DNA of 40,254 nucleotides from a virus, in the IMG/VR virus record IMGVR_UViG_3300035698_006803, positions 1 through 40,254 of that record, one strand, 5' to 3'. Each line of letters opens with the position of its first letter. Within the stretch, counting starts at the first letter, position 1. The translations under genes were made by a program, and so were the position numbers. The notes under the pieces are model-generated. The model did not search any database. It saw only the letters and a list, made by a program, of their open reading frames with translations, and was not told the DNA's origin. Positions 1 through 8,638 of this stretch are shown here, piece by piece.

Positions 1-1
1 C

Positions 2-292
2 CTGCGTAAAAAGATTCAAGGTGCAAGTAGTGCTGTTGTTGGTCAAGGATCACAGAGACCCCCTGTGGGTGGCTCTGTTGGCTTAGGCACAGGGAAATGG
101 CTAAGAAGAGCTGGTGTAGGTATAGGCGTTTATGGATTGTTGAATGATAGAGAAGGCGACGAAATGAGTAAAGGCATAATCGGAGCAGGGTTATATGGCA
201 TTGGTTCTAGCATGAGGTCAGGAGCACTATCAGGTCTTATTCGTGGTACGGCAACAAGTGGTGCAGTACAAAATAAGCTAAGGAGAGGCTGA
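2..292 (+). CDS. 5'-truncated small glycine-rich protein, unknown function
   Basis: The reading frame is open from base 2, so the gene begins left of the window and only its last 96 codons are seen, ending at TGA 290-292. A GTG at 65 could also serve as a start, but the open frame upstream makes truncation more likely. The visible part is rich in Gly, Ala, Arg and small hydrophobic residues, with spaced glycines (GVGIGVYGLL, then GIIGAGLYGIGSS) of the kind found in glycine-zipper helices that pack tightly or sit in a membrane. I do not recognise a family. The next full-length gene has the same composition, so the two may work together in the virion or host envelope; that is inference. An SD-like AAGGAG at 280-285 lies near its 3' end and could serve the 15-codon ORF that starts at 292. 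Confidence 0.6.
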   Translation: MRKKIQGASSAVVGQGSQRPPVGGSVGLGTGKWLRRAGVGIGVYGLLNDREGDEMSKGIIGAGLYGIGSSMRSGALSGLIRGTATSGAVQNKLRRG

Positions 293-339
293 TGGGAAAT
301 ATGTTAGAAGAGGTGCAGTATAATGTCACCAAGACTTAA
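292..339 (+). CDS. possible 15-aa minigene / coupling leader
   Basis: ATG at 292 overlaps the preceding TGA (TGATG) and has AAGGAG at 280-285 with a six-base spacer, the best-looking initiation site in this corner. The frame encodes 15 residues (MGNMLEEVQYNVTKT) and ends at TAA 337-339, just past the start of the next gene at 323. It may be a real micropeptide, a coupling device that brings ribosomes to the 323 start, or a chance ORF. Only the SD/start geometry supports it. Confidence 0.25.
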   Translation: MGNMLEEVQYNVTKT

Positions 340-838
340 TAGATCAACAATGGGACGCTTCATCGGTCAGTCTAAACAAGTGGCTCGTAGTGGCTTAAGA
401 ACGAAGGTACTTGGTAGTGCAGTGTTAACGGCGGCTGTTGTTCCACCACTACTCCAGTCAGCTGTGGCCGCAGCCGACTCTCCAGATGGCATTGGGCCAG
501 ACCCAAACAGTGTAGCTCCTTACGCATATGCTCTTGCAAATCCAGCGCCAGCAGTATTAGGTGCAATGGCTGGTGGATATATAGGTTCAAAAGCAACAGG
601 TTTAGCAAGACTTGGAGTTAAGGGACGTGTAATGGGCACAGTTGCTGGTGCAGTATTAGGTGCGGGATTTGGAATGAAACAAAGTGTCAATATGTATAGA
701 CAGGGAGCAGATGCTGGACCAAGAACTCCAGCACAAGACTATCTGTCAGGCTCTACGATGTCTAAAATCAATAGTATGAACGCTCTTAGGGCTGATATAG
801 CAAGACTATCTAGGCCAATAAGAGGAATGGGGTGGTAA
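323..838 (+). CDS. 171-aa glycine-zipper hydrophobic protein, unknown function
   Basis: ATG 323 has GAGG at 310-313 with a nine-base spacer. The N-terminus is basic (roughly the first 27 residues), followed by a hydrophobic Ala/Val stretch at about 28-50 and two glycine-spaced hydrophobic segments at about 75-95 and 104-116 (AVLGAMAGGYIGS and VMGTVAGAVLGAG). This looks like a membrane-active or tightly packed helical protein. The first segment resembles a signal anchor more than a cleaved signal peptide. TAA 836-838 abuts the terminase start. I do not recognise the family. Its place before terL does not define a role; a head internal protein or envelope protein are both possible. Confidence 0.7.
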   Translation: MSPRLNRSTMGRFIGQSKQVARSGLRTKVLGSAVLTAAVVPPLLQSAVAAADSPDGIGPDPNSVAPYAYALANPAPAVLGAMAGGYIGSKATGLARLGVKGRVMGTVAGAVLGAGFGMKQSVNMYRQGADAGPRTPAQDYLSGSTMSKINSMNALRADIARLSRPIRGMGW

Positions 839-2644
839 ATGGTTCAGATACAATGTCCTAATCACTTAGTAAAATCATTTAACGAAAGTAAAATGTGTAA
901 TAAGTGTATCAAGTTTTATAATAAGATGTTTGAAGAGGGGAAGATTGAGAGTCCTTTTCCTGTTGATTGTCATGGGGATTCAAGGATACCAAAAAACGAA
1001 CTTGATACTGAGATGAAACAGAGCATGTTCTTAATGGAGAATCCTATAACATGGGCTGAATTTGAGTTACATGAACCAGACAAAACAAGTGAGAAATTTC
1101 AGTATAGAGACTATCAAAGAGATATGGTTTCTTGTTCTGCCAAGCTTAAAGTATATAGGTGTGGTAGACGTACAGGTAAAACTAGGGCTATGGTAACTGA
1201 GATCTTACACCAAATGGCATTGAAGAAGACAGAGATACTTGTTCTTGCTCCAAGTGAATCACAAGTTACTGAAATGTATAGACTAATGGATGACTATCTT
1301 TCATGTGCAACTATACTAAGAGGTATGGTAAAGCAAAGAAGATCTAGTCCTTTTATATTATCATTTAAGAATGGATCACTTGTAAAAGGTTTTGTTATAA
1401 ACTCAGAGACAGGAACGTCTGCTAATAAGATTCGTGGACAGGGTGGTGATATAGTCTATATAGATGAAGCTGACTATATTCCAGACAAAGATTTTAAACC
1501 ATTACTTGCTATACTAGCAGATAGTCCTGATACACAGATGTGGATGACATCTACACCTTGTGGTGAGAGGACACGTTTCTATTATGCGTGTATGGATAAA
1601 AATCGTGGATATAAAGAATTCTTTATCCCAACAAACAGATCTCCTGTATGGACTCCAAAACTTGAAGCTTTGCTTAGGAGTGAATATACAGATGTACAGT
1701 ATAAGCATGAGATTGAAGCACTTTTTGCAGATGTTTCTGGTGGTGTCTATTCCAAACGTTATGTTGATATGGCATTAGAAGATTATACCTTACCAATGCC
1801 ACGAAATGATGATCAAAACATATATCGTGCATTAGGGATAGACTGGAACGATGCACCTATTGGTGTGCATATGATAGTAGTTGAATACAACGTAAATACA
1901 GATTCTTATACTGTCGTAGATAAGGCTATCGAGAACGATACGGAGTTCACGCAACATAAGGCTGTTGATAGAATTATAGCCCTTTATAAGAAGTGGAATC
2001 CTGATAGAATATGGGCCGATGAAGGACACGGTTCCACCCAGATCGAAGAGATTAAGATTAGAGCACTTGCAATGAAAGACGCAAAGCTTTTATCTCGTGT
2101 CAAAGGTGTAAGGATGAATGAGAAGGACACCATAACAGATCCATTCACACAAGAGCCTATGAAGAAACAAAAGAAAGCTTTGATGGTGGATATGACACTA
2201 CGTAAGATGGAAATGGAACGTTGTGTCTTGCCTCAATGTGAAGACAAAAAAGATGGTCTAGTTGACCAGATCAGAAATTTCAAAATTGTCAGATATAATC
2301 AGTTTGGTGATCCTGTATATAGTCAGGGATATGAACACACATTGGTTGCATGGCAACTGGCTATGTATGCTTTAATAATGACGTATGGAAAGTATAACCA
2401 ACAAATGATAAGTCCAATTGGCTATTCTTCAAAAAGAATGGGTAAATTATTCACAAGTGAACCAAGGTCTACATTTGAAGAAGGGTCTCTGAACATGTCT
2501 CCAGGTATGGCACAACTATTACGACAACAAGCTGCACAAAATTCTGGAAGGCTTGGTGGCTTTGGTAGTAGGGGGTCAAAAGTTATAGGTACTCGCGGGT
2601 TCTCAAAAAAGGGTGGTCGTACAAAGAGGAGGTCTAGCTTTTAA
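839..2644 (+). CDS. terL: terminase large subunit (ATPase-nuclease packaging motor)
   Basis: This is the motor that pumps DNA through the portal and cuts the concatemer. In the 601 residues I see a YQRDMV motif (92-97, adenine-binding position), Walker A CGRRTGKT (108-115), Walker B DIVYIDE ending in D209-E210, and the TSTP coupling motif (237-240). An RNase H-like nuclease domain follows, with GIDW (D335) and WADEG (D394-E395). The usual third nuclease acid near the C-terminus is not obvious; the corresponding area reads YEHTLVAW (498-505). An N-terminal C6-x2-H9-x10-C20-x2-C23 cluster looks like a small zinc-binding module, which is not part of the standard TerL core. The tail (about 560-601) is basic and Gly/Ser/Arg-rich. 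The start abuts the previous stop. A small-subunit gene was not recognised in the window. Family assignment is secure; the zinc site is inference. Confidence 0.95.
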   Translation: MVQIQCPNHLVKSFNESKMCNKCIKFYNKMFEEGKIESPFPVDCHGDSRIPKNELDTEMKQSMFLMENPITWAEFELHEPDKTSEKFQYRDYQRDMVSCSAKLKVYRCGRRTGKTRAMVTEILHQMALKKTEILVLAPSESQVTEMYRLMDDYLSCATILRGMVKQRRSSPFILSFKNGSLVKGFVINSETGTSANKIRGQGGDIVYIDEADYIPDKDFKPLLAILADSPDTQMWMTSTPCGERTRFYYACMDKNRGYKEFFIPTNRSPVWTPKLEALLRSEYTDVQYKHEIEALFADVSGGVYSKRYVDMALEDYTLPMPRNDDQNIYRALGIDWNDAPIGVHMIVVEYNVNTDSYTVVDKAIENDTEFTQHKAVDRIIALYKKWNPDRIWADEGHGSTQIEEIKIRALAMKDAKLLSRVKGVRMNEKDTITDPFTQEPMKKQKKALMVDMTLRKMEMERCVLPQCEDKKDGLVDQIRNFKIVRYNQFGDPVYSQGYEHTLVAWQLAMYALIMTYGKYNQQMISPIGYSSKRMGKLFTSEPRSTFEEGSLNMSPGMAQLLRQQAAQNSGRLGGFGSRGSKVIGTRGFSKKGGRTKRRSSF

Positions 2645-5058
2645 TGGCAAGGTATAGATCTAAACCAGATATTAAGTTCAAGAAAGAGCGTAAGTTATCG
2701 CCTACTGGTGTTGATTCAAACGCTTCTGTTTCTGATAGATCAACTGTTCCAACAGGAGAATCCGTTTATAAGGATACTGGTATCCCTGCACAAAAGAATA
2801 CTGAGAACCTAACTGAAGAGGACAAAATATTTATCAAGATGTTTGGCGTACTTGGCAAAGCAGTACAAGTACAGGAGCTTTCTGAACAATTTAAGAAGAG
2901 TGCCTTTATCCCAGTGCCAGAGTCTGCTCGTAGAGTTAGACTCGCAGTGAGAAGAAGAGATCCAGAGAACTCACCAAATGGTGATAAAATATTTTTTGAA
3001 TTGTTTAAGTCGGCAATAGATAGATCGGTAAGTGAATATGATTTTGTTAATCTTGATTTACTTAATCAGATAACAAACAATCCAGATATTGACAGTGAGC
3101 TATTCAGGCAGAACTGGGCAATCAATAATATGGATGATTTGAAAGAACTTGATAACGCACTAACTGCCGATTCTACGTCATCTCAAACAATAAACGAATT
3201 TGCAGCATCTCAAGATGCCCCATGGTGGGCTAAGCTTCTTACATATGGTTTACCATTAGTTGCTATATGGTATCTGCAAAGAGAACAGGGGCCGTTCAAT
3301 GCTATAGACAGATGGATGGCAACTGGTAGTAAGTTACCACCAGGAACGGAGTTGCCTTCTGTAATAAGTTCAATCCTTGTTGGTATAATCATATATATGA
3401 TCTTGAATTCTCTTACTCTGGATGAAGCTAAAGAATTATTCTCTCATATAGAAATGCCAGCTGGTCTTGCACCACATGTTAATATGGATGAGCTTATTGA
3501 AAAAGCCGATAGACTTGTACGTGGTGAGACGGTAGAGGGGAAGACCTTAGATGATTATCCACTTGGAGTCAGTTCCGAATTCATAAGAATTGCAAGAGCA
3601 AAGATGGGTGAAGGTGATTGGGAAATCATAAGAGACTATAGTATAAAATTCTTGATAGATAATGTTTCTGATAAAGACTACTATCCATGGAACATGTATT
3701 TGGATGCATCTGTGATGCGCAAACAAATCGAGTCAACTACTAAATCTGCACCTATATATTCTCCTGTATTTAGTAGACATGCTACCAAACAAGGCTTAAA
3801 GGGTTATACAGAAGATGTCCTTGTAGATGCTGTTGATACTGGTATAGTTATGAATGGAACTGCATCTGATACAACAACAGCTCTTGAGTCTGCACTAAGA
3901 GGAGATTTTAAAACAGCAAATACGTTGCTTCCTATACCAGAGAAACCTACAGCTGACTATACATATCAAAGTAAGGTGTCTTCTTGGGCTGGAGAACAGG
4001 CTGGCGATCTTATGAAGGCTAGTGATGAGTATAAAGAAAGCTGGAATAAACTGATTGATGTTGTTAACAATGGTCTTGAAGATATAGTTTCCAATTACTT
4101 TATGGAAGACTGGTATAAGGAGCTTTTCTGTTGCTTGGTAAGAGCAATGATTTCTTTTGATGTTGATTTCCTTGCTACTTTAAGTGGAGTCCTTGAAACA
4201 TTAAAGGCAGGTATATCTTTTGATCTTGGAAGTATACTTGAGAAGCTATACAAAAGATTCTTCACAGATTTAGTATATGATTCTTTAAAAGGAATGCATG
4301 ATCTATTAGATGAGATGTGGCAAAAACTGATGGAGAAGACTCTTATACCATTGCTTAAACAGGTAGAAGAAGTTGAAAAGCAAGCTTTTACAGATTGTTT
4401 TTTACTTTCTCTTATGGTCAAAGCGTTGTGGAATGCGTGTGATAATATCAAATCTAAATTAGATAATTGCCTTGACAAGTTTACAGAATCTCTTATAGTT
4501 CAGGTAGACTTAAGCTCCCTTAAATGGGAGCTGTATGGAGAGATTAAAGGTCTTGATATACTAATTGACATCCTTAATTTTTCAGTCAGGTTTATAGAAT
4601 CCTGTGATATTCATGCAAATGATAATGAAGACCCAGACAGGATAGAAAGCCTGGTTGGAGACAGATTTGTGGACTTCGGAGATGCTCTTGAGGTCGTAGA
4701 GAATTACTACGATAATGAAAATAACTCAGACACCGATGCAGAGAATAGAAATCCACATGTCATTGTAGAAGCATACGGTGCTGCACTTGATCTACCAAGT
4801 GAACAAATGAAGGCCACCCCAACCAATTCATGGTGGTTTGGAAAGGCAAAAGAATATAAGAATGGTTTCGTGGTTATGCCTTTCAGTTCCATATTAGACG
4901 GAACAAAAGAAGATAACTCTGCATCAGAAGAACAAGGTAACAGGTGTAGAGATAGGTGGGCCAAGACATTTGTTTACGATATGATTAAAAGAGTATCACC
5001 AGATTTATTGAATCCGGCTATACTAATGAATCCTACTAAGGAGCTACCAGGTGGCTAA
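2644..5058 (+). CDS. 804-aa protein with two membrane-like segments, unknown function
   Basis: The start is in a TAATG overlap with terL, with a strong SD (AGAGGAGG at 2625-2632). The N-terminal ~180 residues are polar. Two hydrophobic segments follow at about 193-212 (KLLTYGLPLVAIWYL) and 238-258 (ISSILVGIIIYMILNSL), separated by a short polar loop. The rest is mostly helical, with a Cys-containing region (CC in the LFCCLV stretch, then C residues in TDCFLL, NACDN and DNCLDK) at about 495-615 and an acidic segment near 660-700. I do not recognise it. Lying between terminase and portal, and co-translated with both, it is most likely a head or head-vertex component or a protein that helps assemble the portal at the membrane; this rests on context only. 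Two membrane-like segments in a late head gene are unusual. Confidence 0.85.
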   Translation: MARYRSKPDIKFKKERKLSPTGVDSNASVSDRSTVPTGESVYKDTGIPAQKNTENLTEEDKIFIKMFGVLGKAVQVQELSEQFKKSAFIPVPESARRVRLAVRRRDPENSPNGDKIFFELFKSAIDRSVSEYDFVNLDLLNQITNNPDIDSELFRQNWAINNMDDLKELDNALTADSTSSQTINEFAASQDAPWWAKLLTYGLPLVAIWYLQREQGPFNAIDRWMATGSKLPPGTELPSVISSILVGIIIYMILNSLTLDEAKELFSHIEMPAGLAPHVNMDELIEKADRLVRGETVEGKTLDDYPLGVSSEFIRIARAKMGEGDWEIIRDYSIKFLIDNVSDKDYYPWNMYLDASVMRKQIESTTKSAPIYSPVFSRHATKQGLKGYTEDVLVDAVDTGIVMNGTASDTTTALESALRGDFKTANTLLPIPEKPTADYTYQSKVSSWAGEQAGDLMKASDEYKESWNKLIDVVNNGLEDIVSNYFMEDWYKELFCCLVRAMISFDVDFLATLSGVLETLKAGISFDLGSILEKLYKRFFTDLVYDSLKGMHDLLDEMWQKLMEKTLIPLLKQVEEVEKQAFTDCFLLSLMVKALWNACDNIKSKLDNCLDKFTESLIVQVDLSSLKWELYGEIKGLDILIDILNFSVRFIESCDIHANDNEDPDRIESLVGDRFVDFGDALEVVENYYDNENNSDTDAENRNPHVIVEAYGAALDLPSEQMKATPTNSWWFGKAKEYKNGFVVMPFSSILDGTKEDNSASEEQGNRCRDRWAKTFVYDMIKRVSPDLLNPAILMNPTKELPGG
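5038..5043 (+). promoter_or_regulatory. ribosome binding site fixing the portal GTG start
   Basis: AAGGAG lies seven bases upstream of GTG 5051, inside the end of the previous gene. It supports GTG 5051 as the start, giving an 8-base overlap with the upstream stop and hence translational coupling. Confidence 0.8.
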
Positions 5059-7015
5059 ATTTTTAGAAAGTTTATTAGGACGATTTGGGTATTCTAAGAC
5101 GAAGAGTAAACCTTTAGACAAAATTGCAGATACATCAGCACCAGTGACATCTACGCTCTCTTCTCAACAAAAGGTTGTGACACCTATAGCAGAGAAGGTT
5201 ATAGCTGAGCCAATAATAAAACCAGCTTCACTAGCTCATTCTATATTACAACCAAGGTATGCAAGACTTAAGGATGGTTGTTTCGAAGACCATGCTTATG
5301 ATCTGACAGAGATAATAAGAGCAGAAGATACAGAGATGTATCTAGCCAAGGCGTTCCAAGAGTATAATCAGTTAGTAATGAGAGAAGGTTTCTCTATTAA
5401 GGGTCAGGACCAAAAGCTTTCTGATTATGTTAATAGACGACTTATGGAGATACAAATACTAACAGGCCAATCTACGAACTCTGTATTCAGACAACTTGCT
5501 CAAGATATAATAAGATTCTCTAATGGTTACTTAGTTTTTACTAGACAGACACCAAAGAAGCGTCTTACCTCTGGCAGTCAATATAAGTTGAATGGTAAGA
5601 TATTACAGCCAATAACAGGTATATTTACTGCAGATCCAACTACAATGAAAGTTAAGCGTGGTGTCTATGGTAATATAATTGCGTATCAGCAGACTGTAGA
5701 ATCTAACTCTCAAACAAGAACGTTCTCTCCAAGTGAAGTCATTCATTTTACATATAATAAAAAGAGTGGCATGTCTTACGGTACACCATGGGTTATACCA
5801 ACTCTTGATGATATTAGGATGCTACGTAGACTTGAGGAGTATGTTGATGCTCTTTGTTCTCAGTATGCGATTCCTCTTGTTCAGCACAAGATCGGTACAA
5901 AAGAAAAGCCTGCAACAATTGATCCAAAGACAGGTATGGCTGAGGTTGATATTGCAAGAGAGATTATAGAGAGCCTTCCTACAGAAGGATCTCTTGTCAC
6001 TGACTATAGACATGAGATAGTTGTTGCTGCAATAAATGGTGGGTCTATAGATATATCTAAATACTTAGATCATTTTAAGGCACGTGTTGTTGCTGGTGTA
6101 GGTATGTCTGGAGTTGCATTCGGAGAAGGCAATACAAGTAATAAAGCCACTGCTGGTGTTATGCTTGAGGTCGCTACTAATAGATGTAAAGATATTCAGG
6201 AAGTGATAGCTGATACTTTCACATCACAGATTCTGTTCCAATTAGTTCTTGATAAAGGTGCAACAATAGATGTCTCTTCACTACCATATGTAGAATTTGC
6301 TGAAGTTGATGTCGAAGCACAAAGAGCTAAAGAGAACCATGTTGCAGATATGTTTAATAATTCTCTCTATTCTCATAGAGAAGCAAGAGAGAAGATGAAC
6401 ATGAATGTAATGGAGAATGGAGATGTTGAAGATGATATCATTTCACGTAATAAGAAGAGGGAATTAGAACTTGACTATTCACTCCAGCAGAAATATGCTT
6501 TACCTACAGCGTCATCAGCCTCGTCATCTACGTCTAAAACACAATCAGGTAAAACATCAGTTGCAAATAAGAGTAGACCAACCAATCAAAGTGGGAAGAA
6601 AGCTACGAAGACGAAGATTACAAAGAATGATGCTAAGGGAAAGATCAAGGCTAAAACCGTTGACTTGCGACATAGCATTGTATCTCATAAGGATAATGAA
6701 TTAGATAAAGGTTGGGTTGATGGTCTAATAGGTAGTTACATAGATGATTTATGTGAGATTGTAGACGACTTTACTGGTAGAATATTACCAATAGAAAACC
6801 ATACCCCTGAGAGCAAAGCTATTCTTTCTGCAATTGCTTCTGGTAGTAATACAAGGATAGATTCTCTTAAAGAATTCATTACGACACTTGCCTCTTATAG
6901 AGATAAGACGAAAATGCTTGGTACACTTAATACTATGGAAAATAACTTTAACCAAACATTAGACGATATAGATATTGCTATAAAAATACTTTACTCGGAG
7001 AAAGAAGATGTCTAA
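5051..7015 (+). CDS. portal protein
   Basis: The 654-aa protein would form the dodecameric ring at the head vertex through which DNA passes. The core is typical of portals: an N-terminal helical part (YDLTEIIRAEDTEMYLAKAF, about 77-96), a middle segment with FRQLAQDIIRFSNGYLVF, a beta-rich wing (about 180-235) ending in FSPSEVIHFTYN, then SYGTPWVIPTLDDIRMLRRLEEY and a stem/crown region to about 470. After that comes a low-complexity Ser/Thr/Lys linker (about 480-545) and a helical C-terminal tail, which makes the protein longer than many portals. It starts with GTG and overlaps its upstream neighbour by 8 bases and the protease gene by 8 bases. Order and size agree with a head module. The linker-plus-tail could be an extra docking domain; that is inference. 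Confidence 0.88.
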   Translation: MAKFLESLLGRFGYSKTKSKPLDKIADTSAPVTSTLSSQQKVVTPIAEKVIAEPIIKPASLAHSILQPRYARLKDGCFEDHAYDLTEIIRAEDTEMYLAKAFQEYNQLVMREGFSIKGQDQKLSDYVNRRLMEIQILTGQSTNSVFRQLAQDIIRFSNGYLVFTRQTPKKRLTSGSQYKLNGKILQPITGIFTADPTTMKVKRGVYGNIIAYQQTVESNSQTRTFSPSEVIHFTYNKKSGMSYGTPWVIPTLDDIRMLRRLEEYVDALCSQYAIPLVQHKIGTKEKPATIDPKTGMAEVDIAREIIESLPTEGSLVTDYRHEIVVAAINGGSIDISKYLDHFKARVVAGVGMSGVAFGEGNTSNKATAGVMLEVATNRCKDIQEVIADTFTSQILFQLVLDKGATIDVSSLPYVEFAEVDVEAQRAKENHVADMFNNSLYSHREAREKMNMNVMENGDVEDDIISRNKKRELELDYSLQQKYALPTASSASSSTSKTQSGKTSVANKSRPTNQSGKKATKTKITKNDAKGKIKAKTVDLRHSIVSHKDNELDKGWVDGLIGSYIDDLCEIVDDFTGRILPIENHTPESKAILSAIASGSNTRIDSLKEFITTLASYRDKTKMLGTLNTMENNFNQTLDDIDIAIKILYSEKEDV

Positions 7016-8612
7016 AAATCCAGTTACTGAAAAGATTGTTGAAAGACTCATTTATGCTGAAGATATCTATAGTATATCTGACCATCTTGTTGATCTGAAT
7101 AAGGTTGATAGGTTCTATGATATGCGTAATAAGATACTTAAGACAACAGACAGCATTGATGCCGAAAACAACAAGACAGCACTGATGGTAGAACTTGATG
7201 CTACAAGATCAGGTTGTGTTGTTAATGGTAGAGTTTATGCTGGAAAATCAGTAAGGTCTGGGAACAGATCCTGGGTTCAACCATATCCCAAACCTATTCT
7301 TAAGCATCATAGATCTTCGGATCAATGGGGTCAGGCAGAAGATCCAATTGGAAGAGCAAAGAGTTCTAAATTTGTTTCATTTGTAAGTGATGATGAGTTA
7401 AAAAATGATGTAGCGTATGCTCCCTGGTGTGACCAGGGGTCTGGTGGAATTTTTCTAAAAGCTTTGATATCTGACAAAGATTCTATTGATAAAATTACGA
7501 ATGGTACACTGCTTACTTTGTCAACTGGACAAGGTACAAATACTGCGAAGTGTAGTATTTGTGGTTGCGACTGGGTAAAAGGTGACTATTGTGATCATTA
7601 CCCAAATCGTTTCTATGACATGGAAGAGGCTTCTCCAATTTATGATATGCTTTCCAAAGACAAGAAATATTCTAAAAAAATTAAAGATTTTCCTTGTTAT
7701 TTAATTTGGGACGGTAAAATAGCCTATAGTGAGTGTAGTTTTGTTAACGAACCGGCACAAAAATATGCAAAGGTTAACAGCTTCGAAGAACACTCAACTG
7801 ACCAGAGTACTGTGATCGTGTGTCCAACATCAATAATAGATACACACAATCCAATAAAGTCACTGGTTTTTACTGATAACTTAGTTAGCTTTGATGTTAT
7901 GGCTGATGAGTTTAACAATATTTCAACTGGAAAATATACTAGCTTGCCACCTAGAAATACAATGAAAAACGACGAACAATTTCCAAATGTCCAGCCAACA
8001 GATGGAAAACCAAATGAAAACAATGTGGTGGATGAGCCAGATGGCACATCTAGTCTTAACAAAAATAACGATTCAAAGAAGGAGTCGAACATGACAGAAC
8101 CAAAAGAACCTGTTGCCAAAAAGGCTGACAGTACAAAAACATCTGATGCGGCAGATCTCCTGGCAGAACAATTGAATAAAGCCAAGGATGAAATTGCCAA
8201 GTTGAATGCGTCTCTTGAGGTTGCTGCCGATGCCACTAAGAAAGCAGAAGAATCACAGATTACTGCGGAGACTAAGCTTTCGTCCGTTCTTGCAAGTCAG
8301 GTTTTTACCATGAGAACAGTCTCTGGTCATTATGCTGATATGACAGATGAAGAACGCGAAGAAAAGAAAGCAGAGTTGATTGGACGCAGTGTTGATTCCT
8401 TGCAGGATTCTATAAAGGACATTGATAACGAATTCAATGCTTCCCTTAAGAAAACGCAGGAAGCTGCAATTTCTGATGGCACACAAGCGGCACTTAAAAA
8501 CGCGCAGACAGTTAAAGATCCTACCCTAGTTGATCCTGTGAAGGATGACAGTCTGAAGACTGTTGGTTCGGTGAAAGATACTAAGGAAAAAAAGGATATG
8601 TTTGACTTTTAA
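7008..8612 (+). CDS. prohead maturation protease fused to scaffold
   Basis: The N-terminal part (about 1-260) looks like a prohead serine protease: PILKHH (H100/H101) followed by DPIGR, then GTLLTLSTG with S172, which fit the His and Ser positions of HK97/S78-type proteases (by eye). Directly after S172 is a cysteine cluster, C182-x2-C185-x-C187-x7-C195-x-H197, probably a zinc knuckle inserted in the protease. Residues about 295-360 are a flexible polar linker. The last 173 residues are Ala/Lys/Glu-rich with a predicted coiled coil (about 385-435), typical of scaffold proteins. GGAG 6997-7000 precedes ATG 7008 by seven bases. The gene sits between portal and capsid, the normal place for protease and scaffold. 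A nested start makes scaffold alone (next entry). Which Asp or Glu completes the active site is not clear from sequence. Confidence 0.82.
   Translation: MSKNPVTEKIVERLIYAEDIYSISDHLVDLNKVDRFYDMRNKILKTTDSIDAENNKTALMVELDATRSGCVVNGRVYAGKSVRSGNRSWVQPYPKPILKHHRSSDQWGQAEDPIGRAKSSKFVSFVSDDELKNDVAYAPWCDQGSGGIFLKALISDKDSIDKITNGTLLTLSTGQGTNTAKCSICGCDWVKGDYCDHYPNRFYDMEEASPIYDMLSKDKKYSKKIKDFPCYLIWDGKIAYSECSFVNEPAQKYAKVNSFEEHSTDQSTVIVCPTSIIDTHNPIKSLVFTDNLVSFDVMADEFNNISTGKYTSLPPRNTMKNDEQFPNVQPTDGKPNENNVVDEPDGTSSLNKNNDSKKESNMTEPKEPVAKKADSTKTSDAADLLAEQLNKAKDEIAKLNASLEVAADATKKAEESQITAETKLSSVLASQVFTMRTVSGHYADMTDEEREEKKAELIGRSVDSLQDSIKDIDNEFNASLKKTQEAAISDGTQAALKNAQTVKDPTLVDPVKDDSLKTVGSVKDTKEKKDMFDF
8079..8084 (+). 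promoter_or_regulatory. internal ribosome binding site for nested scaffold
   Basis: AAGGAG within the protease-scaffold gene, six bases before an in-frame ATG at 8091, exactly at the junction between the polar linker and the scaffold domain. It is as good as the SDs of the real gene starts nearby. Confidence 0.65.
8091..8612 (+). CDS. nested in-frame scaffold protein (173 aa)
   Basis: ATG 8091 is codon 362 of the protease-scaffold gene and in the same frame; it is preceded by AAGGAG with six-base spacing. The product would be MTEPKEPVAKKADSTK... followed by an Ala/Lys/Glu-rich coiled coil and a charged C-terminus, with no protease domain. This repeats the lambda C/Nu3 arrangement, where the scaffold is made in excess from an internal start of the protease gene. 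What is seen: SD, ATG, frame and domain boundary. What is inferred: that both products are made, and that the short one is the major scaffold, removed by the protease on head maturation. Confidence 0.6.
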   Translation: MTEPKEPVAKKADSTKTSDAADLLAEQLNKAKDEIAKLNASLEVAADATKKAEESQITAETKLSSVLASQVFTMRTVSGHYADMTDEEREEKKAELIGRSVDSLQDSIKDIDNEFNASLKKTQEAAISDGTQAALKNAQTVKDPTLVDPVKDDSLKTVGSVKDTKEKKDMFDF

Positions 8613-8623
8613 TAGTCAATTTT
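8602..8623 (+). terminator. weak hairpin at the end of the scaffold gene
   Basis: TTGACT (8602-8607) pairs with AGTCAA (8614-8619) across a six-base loop and is followed by TTTT. The stem spans the TAA stop. It is short and AT-rich, so at most a weak terminator or an RNA stability element between the scaffold and the next gene. Confidence 0.2.
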
Positions 8624-8638
8624 CAAAGGAGATATAAA

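Noticed and set aside
4513-4532. Seven-bp hairpin AGCTCCC/GGGAGCT
   Set aside because: It is in the middle of the 804-aa gene with no T-run and no gene boundary; likely chance.
7423-7440. Short GC-rich hairpin (CCCTGG/CCAGGG)
   Set aside because: Inside the protease coding region, without a T-run or reading-frame significance.
7724-8236. Reverse-strand open frames, here and throughout the window
   Set aside because: They lie opposite well-supported forward genes and lack SDs or recognisable domains; they look like shadows.
8602-8638. TTGACT plus TATAAA as a promoter for the head accessory gene
   Set aside because: The boxes are 25 bases apart, too far for a sigma70-type promoter.
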